Shown here piece after piece: positions 26,342 to 34,954 of a DNA stretch of 64,000 nt. The notes beneath the pieces are model-generated. The model was not told the origin of the DNA. It saw nothing but the letters and a program-made list of their open reading frames with translations, and ran no database searches. The DNA comes from Roseateles asaccharophilus. Lineage in GTDB: Bacteria > Pseudomonadota > Gammaproteobacteria > Burkholderiales > Burkholderiaceae_C. The first letter of the stretch is position 1. Each line of letters begins with the position of its first letter. The stretch is from assembly GCF_004362405.1 (NCBI RefSeq), contig NZ_SNXE01000003.1, forward strand, positions 248,001 to 312,000, in the 5' to 3' direction. The translations under genes were made by a program, and so were the position numbers.

Positions 26342-26399
26342 AAAAGCGATGAGGCCCCGCAGGGCCTCATCCATCGAAGCCCCGGACCCAGCCGGGGCT
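26342..26399 (-). terminator. Twin-hairpin terminator after the third PEP-CTERM gene
   Basis: On the minus strand a stem of 8 bp (26378-26399) is followed by a perfect 10-bp stem, GATGAGGCCC with GGGCCTCATC around a 4-base loop (26348-26371). A short U-run (complement of aaaa, 26342-26345) comes next. It ends the exeM-PEP-CTERM transcript and lies in the 171-base gap before the protease gene. Confidence 0.75.
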
Positions 26400-26415
26400 G
26401 TGCATCACGCCGCGC

Positions 26416-26913
26416 TCAGACGGCGGCCTTGCGGCGGCGCGCCACGGCGCCCACGGCCAGCAGACCGGCCAGGCTCATCAGCCAGGTGCTGGGCTCGGGC
26501 ACGGCGCTGATGCTGTAGCTGCCAAAGCCCTCGCCGGCCGGGGTGCGATAGCCCACATAGGCGTTGGCAAAGTCCACGACGCCGTCGGCCAAGGTCAGGC
26601 CGTTGCTGCCAGACACGAAGCTGCCGTTCAAGCCGACAAACACGCCATCCCAGAAAGCGGCCTGCGGCTGATCACCCACGGTGCCGGAGGTGAAGGTCTG
26701 GCCCAGCGCGCTGATGCTCCAGGCGCTCAGGTCCAGCAGCTCGGAGCCTGCACCGGTCAGGGCGCGCTCGTCGTAGCTGAAGCTGCCGGTAAAGGTCTGG
26801 CCACTCAGCGGACCATCGGCCAACTGGCCCGTCAGGTTGAAGCTCGCGGCCTGGGCGTTGAGGCCGGCGATGGCCAGCGCGGCTGCGAGCAGGGTGTGAC
26901 GCATCGTCATCAT
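26416..26913 (-). CDS. PEP-CTERM sorting domain protein downstream of the nuclease gene
   Basis: This 165-residue exported protein has a signal peptide (MRHTLLAAALAIAGLNAQAA) and a beta-rich domain beginning SFNLTGQLADGPLSGQTFTGSFSYD. Its C-terminal sorting signal is VPEPSTWLMSLAGLLAVGAVARRRKAAV read in parts (VPEPSTW, hydrophobic stretch, ARRRK). It differs from the two NGSFE-type proteins at 486 and 4035. An aagga lies 9 bases upstream of the first ATG (26913); ATGs two and four codons on are alternatives. It starts 22 bases downstream of the ExeM-type nuclease stop on the same strand, so the two are probably cotranscribed. Confidence 0.83.
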   Translation of the reverse strand: MMTMRHTLLAAALAIAGLNAQAASFNLTGQLADGPLSGQTFTGSFSYDERALTGAGSELLDLSAWSISALGQTFTSGTVGDQPQAAFWDGVFVGLNGSFVSGSNGLTLADGVVDFANAYVGYRTPAGEGFGSYSISAVPEPSTWLMSLAGLLAVGAVARRRKAAV

Positions 26914-26935
26914 GATGAGGAATCCTTTAATCGGG

Positions 26936-29764
26936 TCAGAACTTGAAATTGGCAGGACTCAGCGCTGCGCAGCTGACGCCCTTGAGCACGGCCATGGTGC
27001 GGGTCTTCAGCGGACCGGCGCTACCGTCGGTGTCGATGCCCACCAAGGCGCCGGCGGCGGAGTTGGTGCAGGTGATATGACCGCTGGCCAGAGGATCAGG
27101 GCTGTTGACGCCGCTGACCTGCAGCAGCTTGGTGAACAACAGCATGTCCTCGGCGGGGCTGAAGTCGGTGATGGTGTCCACACCGTCCAGCGCGCTGCCA
27201 TAGACGAACTGGTCACGACCCGCACCGCCCGTCAGCGTGTCGGCACCGGCGCCGCCCTCGATCACATCGTCGCCCGCCGTGCCGACCAGGGTGTCGCGAC
27301 CGGCCGTGCCCAGCACCGACTTCACCAGGTTCAGGCCCAGCACCACCGGATCATGGTCCGAGGAGCGGTAGGGCGTGGCGCTGTAGTAGTCGGGACCACA
27401 AGTGGCGCAGGCCGGCTTCTTGAACTCCAGGTTGTAGTCGATGATCAGCGGCTCATCGGCATTGATATGCCAGCTGCTGGCGCCGAGGATCTTGGCCGAC
27501 AGGGTGGGCGTCGCCAAGGCATGGTCCAGGCGGCCCGCCAGGCCGTCGAACACATAGCTGTAGGCGGCCGGGTCGAAGCGGCCTTCCTGATCGATCACGA
27601 AACCGTCCTGGGTCAGGGTGTGGATGGGGTCTTCCTTGGCATAGGCATTGAAGTCACCCAGCAGCAAGGCATCCTGGGTGCCTGCAGCCGCCTGCACCTG
27701 GCCCACGAACTCGCGCAGACGCTGGGCCTGCTTCACGCGCAGATCGTTCCAGCAGGCCTGGCCGTCGCCGCGGTCGTCATCCGCACTACCGTCCTTGGGG
27801 CAGCTGCCCTTGGACTTGAAGTGATTCACCAGCACCGCAAAGCGCTGCCCGTTGGGCGCCTGGAAGCCTTGGGCAAAGGTCGGGCGGTTGTTGATGGCAT
27901 TGGTGTCGGACATGGCCGCACCGATCAGACCCAGACGGGCGGGCTTGTAGATCAGGGCCACGCGGATGGCGTCGTCGCCGGTGTCCAGGCTGCCCTTGGG
28001 CACGACCCTGTAGGTATTGGCACCCAGCTTGGCGTTGAGCGCGTCGACCAGGTTCTGCACCGCCACATCGCCGTTGTTCTGGATCTCCATCAGACCCACC
28101 ACATCGGCATTGATGGCCGAGAGCGAGGCCACCAGCTTGGTCTGCTGGCGCTGGAACTCGGCCAGATTGTTGGCGCCGCGGCAGTTCGTCTTAGACACGC
28201 TGGAACCCAGGCTGCAACCCTGGCCACTTTGACCGCTGACGGTGTTGCCGTCCGCAAAGGTCGTGAAGTAGTTCAGCACATTGGCGCTGACCACCTTGTA
28301 GTTGCCGCCCACGGCGGCCGGTGCGGCCGTGCGGGCATTGCTGCGCTCGAAAGTCACTGGCTGGGTGGGCTGCAGCTTGAACATGGCAGCACCCGTGCTG
28401 CTGCTGGTGGCCAGGCCGTGGTCGATCACACCGGTCAGGGCGGCCGCGGTATCGCCGGCGCGCACGGTATTGCCCTCGCCCAGATAGGGCGTGGGATCGG
28501 GGTTCTGCGCCGTGCTGTTGTCATCCAGGATGAACATATGGCGCGCGTTCTCGGCGGCCAGGTTCAGCGCGTCTGCAGAGCCGGGGCGGTGCAGATTGGT
28601 GGGCTGCTGCTTGCGGCCGCCGGCGGCCATGGTCAGCTGGCCGAAACGGCCCAGGAAGTAGTTCTGCTGCACTGTCAGCGGGCCCTTGAGCGTGACCAGC
28701 ATGCCCTCATAGGCCTCCAGCCCGCCGGCCGGCAGCCCCAGCAGATCCACCTCGGTAGGCGTGATCGCATGGCCACTGCTCAGCACGGTCAACGCGCTGG
28801 GGCTGTTGAGCTGAGTGATGGGATTGGCCTGGGAGTCGGCGCTGCCGGCCGCCACCACGAACTCCGTCACCGTGGCGGTAACCCTGAGCTCCTGGCCCAC
28901 GCTGGCGCTGTTGGCAGCCCCCGTGAAGACGAAGATGCCATCCGATGTGGCGTTGTCACCATCACCCAGGCGGTCCTGCATATAGAAGCCATTGGCCACC
29001 ACATGGGTCACGATGCCGGTGGTCGTCACGGTCTTGCTTTTGTGCGGGCTTTGCTTGCCGCCACCCTGGATCTGGTAGATCGCCAAGGTCTCGCCAACCG
29101 GCGGCGGGTTGTCGCCACCGCCACCGCCATTGCCGCTGCAGGTGATGGCCGCCGTGACCGAGTTGCGCGGGGCCGGAGTCCCCACGCTGAAATCGCTCTT
29201 GTTGTCGTCCTTGTCGGTGCAGCCCTCGCCGGCGCGGATGGCAGCCGTGGTGGCGCTGAGCTTGCCGGCGGCACCCGAACCTTCGAAGGCGCCGGCCGAG
29301 CCGTAACCCACCAGGTCCACCAGGGTGGCTGCGCCCTTGGGGTCGACGCTGTTCAGCGCTGCGGTGCTGGACACCAGGGCGATCTTGCCGTCCGATGCAC
29401 CCAGCGTGAGGGTGGTGATCACATCCGGCGTCGGCAGGCTCTGGCTGCCGGCGTTGCCATCCGCACCCTTGACCAGCAGATAGCGGCCGGGGGCCAGCAG
29501 CAGGTCAACATCGGAGATCCTGGCGATCTGGCTGGCCTGGCCACCGATCAGGCCGGTGGCCGAACCGTACTGCAGGGACCAGCCCTTCAGATTGACCGCC
29601 GTGCTGCCAGCATTGAACAACTCGATGAAATCGCTCTTCAAAACTGCGCCGGTATTACCGCCACCACCAAAAACCTGGCTGATGACAACACCGTTTGCCG
29701 AGGCCATGGCGCCCGGCGCAGCAAATGCCGCGGCAAGCAGGAATGCAAGGGGTTTGAGTTTCAT
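26936..29764 (-). CDS. ExeM/NucH-family extracellular nuclease with RTX repeats
   Basis: The start at 29764 is chosen for its signal peptide (MKLKPLAFLLAAAFAAPGAMA); the frame continues upstream without homology. The 942-residue product has a lamin-tail domain (VVISQVFGGGGNTGAVLKSDFIELFN), a central OB-like region and an endonuclease/exonuclease/phosphatase domain. That domain has NYKVVSANVLNYFTTF, a catalytic-type VVGLMEIQNNG, LLGDFNAY and SDHDPVVLGLNL near its end. C-terminal RTX-type calcium repeats follow (GTAGDDVIEGGAGADTLTGGAGRD). It probably degrades extracellular DNA for nutrients or biofilm remodelling. It is unusual in carrying both a signal peptide and RTX repeats. It precedes a PEP-CTERM gene by 22 bases. 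Confidence 0.88.
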   Translation of the reverse strand: MKLKPLAFLLAAAFAAPGAMASANGVVISQVFGGGGNTGAVLKSDFIELFNAGSTAVNLKGWSLQYGSATGLIGGQASQIARISDVDLLLAPGRYLLVKGADGNAGSQSLPTPDVITTLTLGASDGKIALVSSTAALNSVDPKGAATLVDLVGYGSAGAFEGSGAAGKLSATTAAIRAGEGCTDKDDNKSDFSVGTPAPRNSVTAAITCSGNGGGGGDNPPPVGETLAIYQIQGGGKQSPHKSKTVTTTGIVTHVVANGFYMQDRLGDGDNATSDGIFVFTGAANSASVGQELRVTATVTEFVVAAGSADSQANPITQLNSPSALTVLSSGHAITPTEVDLLGLPAGGLEAYEGMLVTLKGPLTVQQNYFLGRFGQLTMAAGGRKQQPTNLHRPGSADALNLAAENARHMFILDDNSTAQNPDPTPYLGEGNTVRAGDTAAALTGVIDHGLATSSSTGAAMFKLQPTQPVTFERSNARTAAPAAVGGNYKVVSANVLNYFTTFADGNTVSGQSGQGCSLGSSVSKTNCRGANNLAEFQRQQTKLVASLSAINADVVGLMEIQNNGDVAVQNLVDALNAKLGANTYRVVPKGSLDTGDDAIRVALIYKPARLGLIGAAMSDTNAINNRPTFAQGFQAPNGQRFAVLVNHFKSKGSCPKDGSADDDRGDGQACWNDLRVKQAQRLREFVGQVQAAAGTQDALLLGDFNAYAKEDPIHTLTQDGFVIDQEGRFDPAAYSYVFDGLAGRLDHALATPTLSAKILGASSWHINADEPLIIDYNLEFKKPACATCGPDYYSATPYRSSDHDPVVLGLNLVKSVLGTAGRDTLVGTAGDDVIEGGAGADTLTGGAGRDQFVYGSALDGVDTITDFSPAEDMLLFTKLLQVSGVNSPDPLASGHITCTNSAAGALVGIDTDGSAGPLKTRTMAVLKGVSCAALSPANFKF

Positions 29765-30193
29765 GTGAGACGTTCTCAGAAGGGGGAATGCCGAACAGGC
29801 GCCAGACCGGTCAGTTCGCAAAATCTCAGATAAATCATGAGCTTGCATTGACTCTCAAGGCGACAACGGCGCGATGCTAGCGTTTGAATATGACTGTTTG
29901 TCACACCGCAAACACGGGGGTGGTGTCGGCCACTCAAACCCCGAGCACCCCGGTATTTCAGGGTCGCTCCCTAGCAAATGCCCGCAAACTTTGCGCAAAT
30001 CAGCGACACCGTTTGCGCAAAGGCGCAAACGGTTGCACATACTCCGCTAAGTTATTGATTTGTCGCACTGCAGCATGGCGCTGCACGGATTGGCCGCTGG
30101 GCGCCACGCGCCCGATCGACCCGAAATGAAACGCCCTGGTACTTTCCCTGGTCAGCGTCGGAATCCGGCCACAAGAGGCCCGATGCCGCGAGC
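29765..30193. other. 429-base upstream region of the nuclease gene, rich in TTTGCGCAAA-type dyads
   Basis: No gene is supported on either strand; a small minus-strand frame (29855-30040) has no motif or ribosome site. The stretch is less GC-rich than its surroundings and carries the palindrome tttgcgcaaa (29990-29999), the 24-bp dyad at 30009-30032, and a further gcaaac motif at 29910. It should hold the promoter of the exeM-PEP-CTERM unit on the minus strand, but no clear -35/-10 pair can be named. Confidence 0.5.
30009..30032. promoter_or_regulatory. 24-bp perfect dyad (CCGTTTGCGC - AAAG - GCGCAAACGG)
   Basis: Each arm is 10 bp and the loop is AAAG. A related 10-bp palindrome, tttgcgcaaa, ends 9 bases to the left (29990-29999), so the same core recurs at about two helical turns. 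Neither side carries a U-run, so it fits an operator better than a terminator. It lies about 245 bases upstream of the nuclease start and 160 bases past the end of the next gene. Confidence 0.5.
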
Positions 30194-31063
30194 TCAGGCT
30201 TTGAGGCGTGCGATCAGCGATTCCAGCGCGAGCAGACAGCTGTCGGCATAGCTGCGGTCCGCGCCAGCCAGGGACAGCAGGCGCTCGGCCATGCGGGCAT
30301 GCGCCTGGCGGGCCAGGGCCCCGTCGCCAGCCGCCACCGCGGCACGCCCCAGGGCCTCGTAGGCAAAGCAATGCTCGTAGTCATCGGCTTCGTTGGACAG
30401 GCAGGCGCTCACGCAGTCCTGCGCCGCCTGCAGGGCCAGCGCCCCTTGGCCGGCCGCGGCGGCGCACATGGCCAGCTGCCAATCGGCGCGCTCCGCCTCC
30501 AGCCAGCCGCCGGCCTGCTGCCAGGCGCTGCGGGCGCGCTGCGCGGCGTCCACCATGGCCGCGGCCGCCTCGGCATCGCCCTCGGCCAAGTAGAAGCGCA
30601 GGTCGGCAGCCACGTTATTGGCCATGGCCGCCCAGGCACGAGCGGCCTGCGCGTCAGCGCCCACCAGGGCCTGGGCCGCATCCATCAGCGCCCGCATGGC
30701 GTCGAAGTCACGACGACGGCTCAGCGCGAGCACGGCGTTGTAACTCGCGCGCACCCGCTCGGCCGGGGGCAGGTCTTGCCAGTCACGCTCGGCCCGGGGA
30801 TGCGCGGCCAGGGCCAGGGCGGCATGAGCGCGTCGGGTCTGCTCGGCGGGCAGGGCCGCGATCAGGGCCGCCAGCGCGGCGCCATCGGCCAGATGCCCCA
30901 GCAGCACATGCTCGGCCGCGCGCAGCCAGGCCTGCTGCTGCTCGGCGCTCGCGCATGCCAGCTCGGCTGCAAGCGGACGCAAGAGCGCGGCCGCGGCCTC
31001 GGGTTGCTCGGCATGCAGGCTCCAGGCCTGCTCGATTTGCGTGTCCATCGGCTCATGCGCCAT
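30194..31063 (-). CDS. Alanine-rich helical protein of unknown function
   Basis: The start at 31063 (MAHEPMDTQIEQAW) has ggggag 4 bases upstream; a later ATG at 31048 is possible. The 289-residue product has no signal peptide or membrane segment. It is very rich in alanine (runs such as EAAAALL, AEGDAEAAAAM) and looks like repeated helical pairs, possibly TPR-like, with conserved-looking DYEHCFAYEALGRAAVAAGD near the C-terminus. I do not recognise the family. It is divergent from the mdlA-like gene with 77 bases between starts, so shared regulation is possible. Base composition matches its neighbours. Confidence 0.6.
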   Translation of the reverse strand: MAHEPMDTQIEQAWSLHAEQPEAAAALLRPLAAELACASAEQQQAWLRAAEHVLLGHLADGAALAALIAALPAEQTRRAHAALALAAHPRAERDWQDLPPAERVRASYNAVLALSRRRDFDAMRALMDAAQALVGADAQAARAWAAMANNVAADLRFYLAEGDAEAAAAMVDAAQRARSAWQQAGGWLEAERADWQLAMCAAAAGQGALALQAAQDCVSACLSNEADDYEHCFAYEALGRAAVAAGDGALARQAHARMAERLLSLAGADRSYADSCLLALESLIARLKA

Positions 31064-31140
31064 CGTGCTCCCCCATGGTCTGCTGCCAATACTGCGCACG
31101 GATCTTGGCACAATCAGCCCTCCCCGAGCCCGCCCGCCCC

Positions 31141-32937
31141 ATGACCCTGACCCAGCTGATCGCCGGCTTTGTGCGCCGGCACTGGCCCGCCTATCTCGCC
31201 TCGGCCCTGATGCTGGCGGGCATCGCGGTGCTCACGGTCTGGATCCCGCGCCAGGTGGGCGCGGTCGTGGACGGCCTGGTGGCCGGGCGCCTGCAGGGTC
31301 AGGACTTGCTGGGCGAGCTGGGCCTGTTGGTGGGCGCGGGCGCCGCCATCTATCTGATGCGGGTGGGCTGGCGCATCGCCCTCTTCGGTGCGGCCTACAA
31401 GCTGGGGCGCCAGCTGCGCATCCAGCTCTACGAGCGCCTGAGCCTGCAGGGCCCGGGCTTCTTCCAGGCCAAGCGCACCGGCGATCTGATGGCCCTGGCC
31501 ACCAATGATGTGGATGCCGTGGAACTGGCCGCGGGCGAGGCCCTGCTGGCCGCCTTCGACGGCAGCCTGACCCTGCTGCTGGTGCTCTCCATGATGACCC
31601 TCGGCGTGGACTGGCGCCTTGGCCTGGCCGCCCTGCTGCCCTTCCCCCTGATGGCCCTGGCTTTCTGGTTCATCTCGGAGCGTGTGCACCAGGCCTGGAA
31701 GAGCTCGCTGGATCGCTTCTCCCTGATGAACCAGCATGTGCAGGAGGGCCTGGCCGGCGTGCGCACCCTGCGCGCCCTGGGCCTGCTGCCGCGCAGCAGC
31801 GCGCAGCTCGCCCGCCTGGCCGACAGCGCGGGCGAGGCCAGCTACCAGGCCCAGCGCTGGGAGGCCGCCTACGAACCCGCCGTGGGCATGAGCCTGACCG
31901 CCGCCATGACCATTGCGCTCGGCCTGGGCGGCTGGCTGGTGGCCAGCGAGGAGCTGAGCATCGGCCAGCTGACCTCCTTCACCATGTATCTGGGCCAGCT
32001 GATCTGGCCCATGTTCGCCGCGGGCTGGGTGCTGTCCCTGCTGGAGCGCGGGCGCGCCGCCTGGGGCCGCCTGGGGCCGGTGCTGGCCGCGCCCCTGACC
32101 CTGGAGGACGCCGGCCGCGCCGAACTGCCCCAGCCCCCCGGCGCCCTGGTGCTGGACGAGGTGGGCTTCAGCTACCCGCCCACCGCGCCCGCCGAGGGCG
32201 AGGGTGAGAGCACGCCCGCCAAACCGGCCCGGGCCGCCCTGGCAGGCGTGAGCCTGAGCATGGCGCCGGGCCAGACCCTGGGCCTGGTGGGGCCCACGGG
32301 CGCGGGCAAGTCCAGCCTGCTGCGCCTGCTGCTGCGCCAGCACGAGCCCGATGCGGGCCGCATCAGTCTTGGGGGTCGGGTCTTGCCCGAGTACCGGCTG
32401 GGGGCCTTGCGCGCCGCCATCGCCTGGGTGCCGCAGGAACCCTTCCTGTTCTCGGCCTCGGTGGCCGAGAACATCGCCCTGGCCCGACCGGAGGCCACGC
32501 GCGAGCAGATCGAGCAGGCCGCCCGCCTGGCCGCAGTGCACGAGGACATCCTGCGCCTGCCCCAGGGCTATGAGACCGTGGTGGGCGAGCGCGGCGTGAC
32601 GCTCTCGGGCGGCCAGCGCCAGCGCGTGGCCATTGCCCGCGCCCTGCTCAGCGAGGCGCCCATCTTGCTGCTAGACGATGCGCTCTCGGCCGTGGACACC
32701 GGCACCGAGACCCAGATCCTGGCGCATCTGCGTGCCCTGCGCCGCGAGCGGCCGGAGCGCTGCGTCATCATCGTCAGCCACCGGCTCTCGGCCGTGATGG
32801 AGGCCGACCAGATTCTGGTGCTGCGCCAGGGCCATGTGGCCGAGCGCGGCACGCACGAAAGCCTGCTGGCCGCCGCCGGCTGGTATGCCACGCAGTGGCG
32901 CTATCAACAACTGGAGGCCAGCCTTGACGCGGCCTGA
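31141..32937 (+). CDS. mdlA: MdlA-like half-size ABC exporter
   Basis: The frame is open upstream, but the ATG at 31141 gives the transporter N-terminus (MTLTQLIAGFVRRHWPAYLASALML). This 598-residue protein has six membrane segments (about residues 15-310) and a C-terminal ATPase. The ATPase has Walker A GPTGAGKSSLL, Q-loop WVPQEPFLFSAS, signature [15 protein letters not shown], Walker B ILLLDDALSAVD and switch VSHRLS. A proline/glutamate linker sits before the ATPase. Walker B ends in DD rather than DE, a replacement of the catalytic glutamate seen in asymmetric heterodimeric exporters. The next gene supplies the partner subunit. Substrate unknown, probably a drug or lipid. Confidence 0.85.
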   Translation: MTLTQLIAGFVRRHWPAYLASALMLAGIAVLTVWIPRQVGAVVDGLVAGRLQGQDLLGELGLLVGAGAAIYLMRVGWRIALFGAAYKLGRQLRIQLYERLSLQGPGFFQAKRTGDLMALATNDVDAVELAAGEALLAAFDGSLTLLLVLSMMTLGVDWRLGLAALLPFPLMALAFWFISERVHQAWKSSLDRFSLMNQHVQEGLAGVRTLRALGLLPRSSAQLARLADSAGEASYQAQRWEAAYEPAVGMSLTAAMTIALGLGGWLVASEELSIGQLTSFTMYLGQLIWPMFAAGWVLSLLERGRAAWGRLGPVLAAPLTLEDAGRAELPQPPGALVLDEVGFSYPPTAPAEGEGESTPAKPARAALAGVSLSMAPGQTLGLVGPTGAGKSSLLRLLLRQHEPDAGRISLGGRVLPEYRLGALRAAIAWVPQEPFLFSASVAENIALARPEATREQIEQAARLAAVHEDILRLPQGYETVVGERGVTLSGGQRQRVAIARALLSEAPILLLDDALSAVDTGTETQILAHLRALRRERPERCVIIVSHRLSAVMEADQILVLRQGHVAERGTHESLLAAAGWYATQWRYQQLEASLDAA

Positions 32938-34732
32938 GAACGAGAAGCAGGCCCAGGAGAAGCCCTGGCGCGCAGTGGGCCTGCTGCTGGAATCGGCCCG
33001 GGGCGAGCGGCCCCAGCTGCTGCGCGGCGTGCTCTGGCTGGTGCTGGCCGCGGGCCTGGAAGCCCTGGGCCCCATCATCGGCAAGTACTTCATCGATCAC
33101 TATCTGCTGCCGCGCCAGCTGGACCTCGCGGCCATGGGCGGTCTGCTGCTGGCCCTGCTGCTCTCGGGCTGGGTGGCCAGCTGGATACGCTACGGCCAGC
33201 TCGCACGCATGGCGGGCATTGCACGGCGCTCGGTGCTGCGCCTGCGCGAGCGGGTCTATGCCCATGTGCTGAATCTGCCCATGGCCTTTTTTGATCAGGC
33301 CATCACCGGCCAGCTGGTCAGCCGCGTCACCAATGACACCGAGGCGGTGAACCAGCTCTACCGCCAGGTGCTCTATGTGATGCTGGATTCCAGCATCGTG
33401 GTGCTGGGCTCCATGATCGCCATGGCCTGGCTGGACTGGCGCCTGATGCTGATCGTGGCCACCCTGGTGCCGGCCATGCTGCTCATCATCTGGCTCTACC
33501 AGCGCTTCTCGGGCGCGGCCGTGGCGCGCTCGCGCCAGCTGCGCAGCGATATCAATGCGCAGATGGCCGAGAGCGTGGCCGGCATGGCCGTGCTGCAGGC
33601 GGCCGGCGCGGCCTCGCGCTTTGCGACGCGCTTTGCCCAGACCAACAACCGCCAGCTCAAGGCCCGCATGGACGAGCTGCGCGCCAATGCCTGGCTGCTG
33701 CGCCCGGCCCTGGACCTGCTCAACGTGCTGCTGGTGGTGGGCCTGGTCTGGGGCTTCGGCCAGCGCCAGGCGGGCGCGGGGGGTGTGGCATTGGCGGCCG
33801 TGGAGGTGGGCCTGCTCTACGCCTTCCTGGGCTATATCGCCCGCGTGGTGGAGCCGCTGATCCAGATCACCCTGCAGTTCGGCCAGCTGCAGCAGGCCAT
33901 GGTGGCGGCGGCGCGGGTACGCAGCCTGCTGCAGGAGCATGAGAGCGTGCTGGAGTCCGACGCCCAGCGCCGCATCGAGCGCGGCCATATCCGCATCGCC
34001 TCGCTGAGCTTTGGCTACGACCCGGCCCGGCCGGTGCTGCACGAGCTCAATCTCGACTTCCCGGCCGGCAGCTTTGTGGGCATCGTGGGTCACACGGGCA
34101 GCGGCAAGTCCACCCTGCTGTCCCTGCTGCTGCGCTTTTATGCGGCGCAGCGCGGGAGCATCGAGATCGACGGTCATCCCCTGGCACGCATCCCGGACGC
34201 GAGCTTCCGCGAGCGCGTGGGCCTGGTGCCGCAAGAGCCCTATCTGCTGGCCGCCAGCGCGCGCGAGAACATCGCCATGGGCCGCCCCATTCCCGAGGAC
34301 CAGCTGATCGCCGCGGCCCGCGCCGCGCGCGTGCACGACTTCATTGAGGCCCTGCCCCAGGGCTATGACACGCCCCTGGGCGAGGGCGGCGCGCGCGTGT
34401 CCACCGGCCAGAAACAGCTGATTGCCATGGCGCGCGCCCTGGCCGGCGCGCCCACCGTGCTCTTCCTGGACGAGGCCACCTCCAATATCGACAGCGCCAC
34501 CGAGCGCGTGATCAGCGAGGCCCTGGAGGCCCTGCGCGGCCGGGTCACCGTGGTGGCCATCGCGCACCGGCTCTCCACCATCCGTGCGGCCGACCAGATC
34601 GTGGTGCTCAACCATGGCCACCTCGCCGAGCTGGGCACGCACGAGACCCTGATGGCCCACGAGGGCGGCATCTACCAGCGCCTGGTGCAGCTGCAGGCCC
34701 TGGACGTGGACCGTCAGGCCGAGGAGCCCTGA
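32924..34732 (+). CDS. mdlB: MdlB-like half-size ABC exporter, partner of the upstream subunit
   Basis: TTG at 32924 is chosen because ggagg (32913-32917) lies 6 bases upstream and the protein then starts MTRPENEKQAQEKPWRA. It overlaps mdlA by 14 bases. The 602-residue protein has six membrane segments and an ATPase with Walker A GHTGSGKSTLL, Q-loop LVPQEPYLLAAS and Walker B VLFLDEATSNID. Its signature is RVSTGQKQLIAMARAL, where the usual SGGQ is STGQ. Together with MdlA (degenerate Walker B) this gives one canonical and one degenerate ATP site, the usual layout of heterodimeric exporters. Confidence 0.87.
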   Translation: MTRPENEKQAQEKPWRAVGLLLESARGERPQLLRGVLWLVLAAGLEALGPIIGKYFIDHYLLPRQLDLAAMGGLLLALLLSGWVASWIRYGQLARMAGIARRSVLRLRERVYAHVLNLPMAFFDQAITGQLVSRVTNDTEAVNQLYRQVLYVMLDSSIVVLGSMIAMAWLDWRLMLIVATLVPAMLLIIWLYQRFSGAAVARSRQLRSDINAQMAESVAGMAVLQAAGAASRFATRFAQTNNRQLKARMDELRANAWLLRPALDLLNVLLVVGLVWGFGQRQAGAGGVALAAVEVGLLYAFLGYIARVVEPLIQITLQFGQLQQAMVAAARVRSLLQEHESVLESDAQRRIERGHIRIASLSFGYDPARPVLHELNLDFPAGSFVGIVGHTGSGKSTLLSLLLRFYAAQRGSIEIDGHPLARIPDASFRERVGLVPQEPYLLAASARENIAMGRPIPEDQLIAAARAARVHDFIEALPQGYDTPLGEGGARVSTGQKQLIAMARALAGAPTVLFLDEATSNIDSATERVISEALEALRGRVTVVAIAHRLSTIRAADQIVVLNHGHLAELGTHETLMAHEGGIYQRLVQLQALDVDRQAEEP

Positions 34733-34748
34733 TCCGGCACGCCGGCGC

Positions 34749-34934
34749 TCAAAGCATGAGCGCCAGCCGCTCCAGGATCAGCACGGCAAAAAAGCCCAGG
34801 CCCGCCAGCACCGTCCACTTGACGATCAGAATGCCGCGCCGCAACCACTGGGGCTGGCGTGTGGCGATATACATCGCAAAGCAGAGAATGCCTGCAAACA
34901 GCAGCAGGCCCACGACGAGACGGAAGATCAGCAT
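34749..34934 (-). CDS. Small two-segment membrane protein, unknown function
   Basis: This 61-residue protein has two hydrophobic stretches (MLIFRLVVGLLLFAGILCF and VKWTVLAGLGFFAVLILERLAL) around a basic RQPQWLRRG loop, a typical short inner-membrane helical hairpin. It lies 20 bases downstream of lpxC on the same strand and 16 bases from the convergent mdlB stop, so it is likely the last gene of the lpxC transcript. I do not recognise a named family. Confidence 0.62.
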   Translation of the reverse strand: MLIFRLVVGLLLFAGILCFAMYIATRQPQWLRRGILIVKWTVLAGLGFFAVLILERLALML

Positions 34935-34954
34935 GGCCTGCAGTATCGCCGCGC

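Noticed and set aside
26912-29833. 973-residue plus-strand frame opposite the nuclease gene
   Set aside because: Glycine/histidine-rich antisense shadow of a well-supported RTX nuclease; frames this long are common in high-GC DNA.
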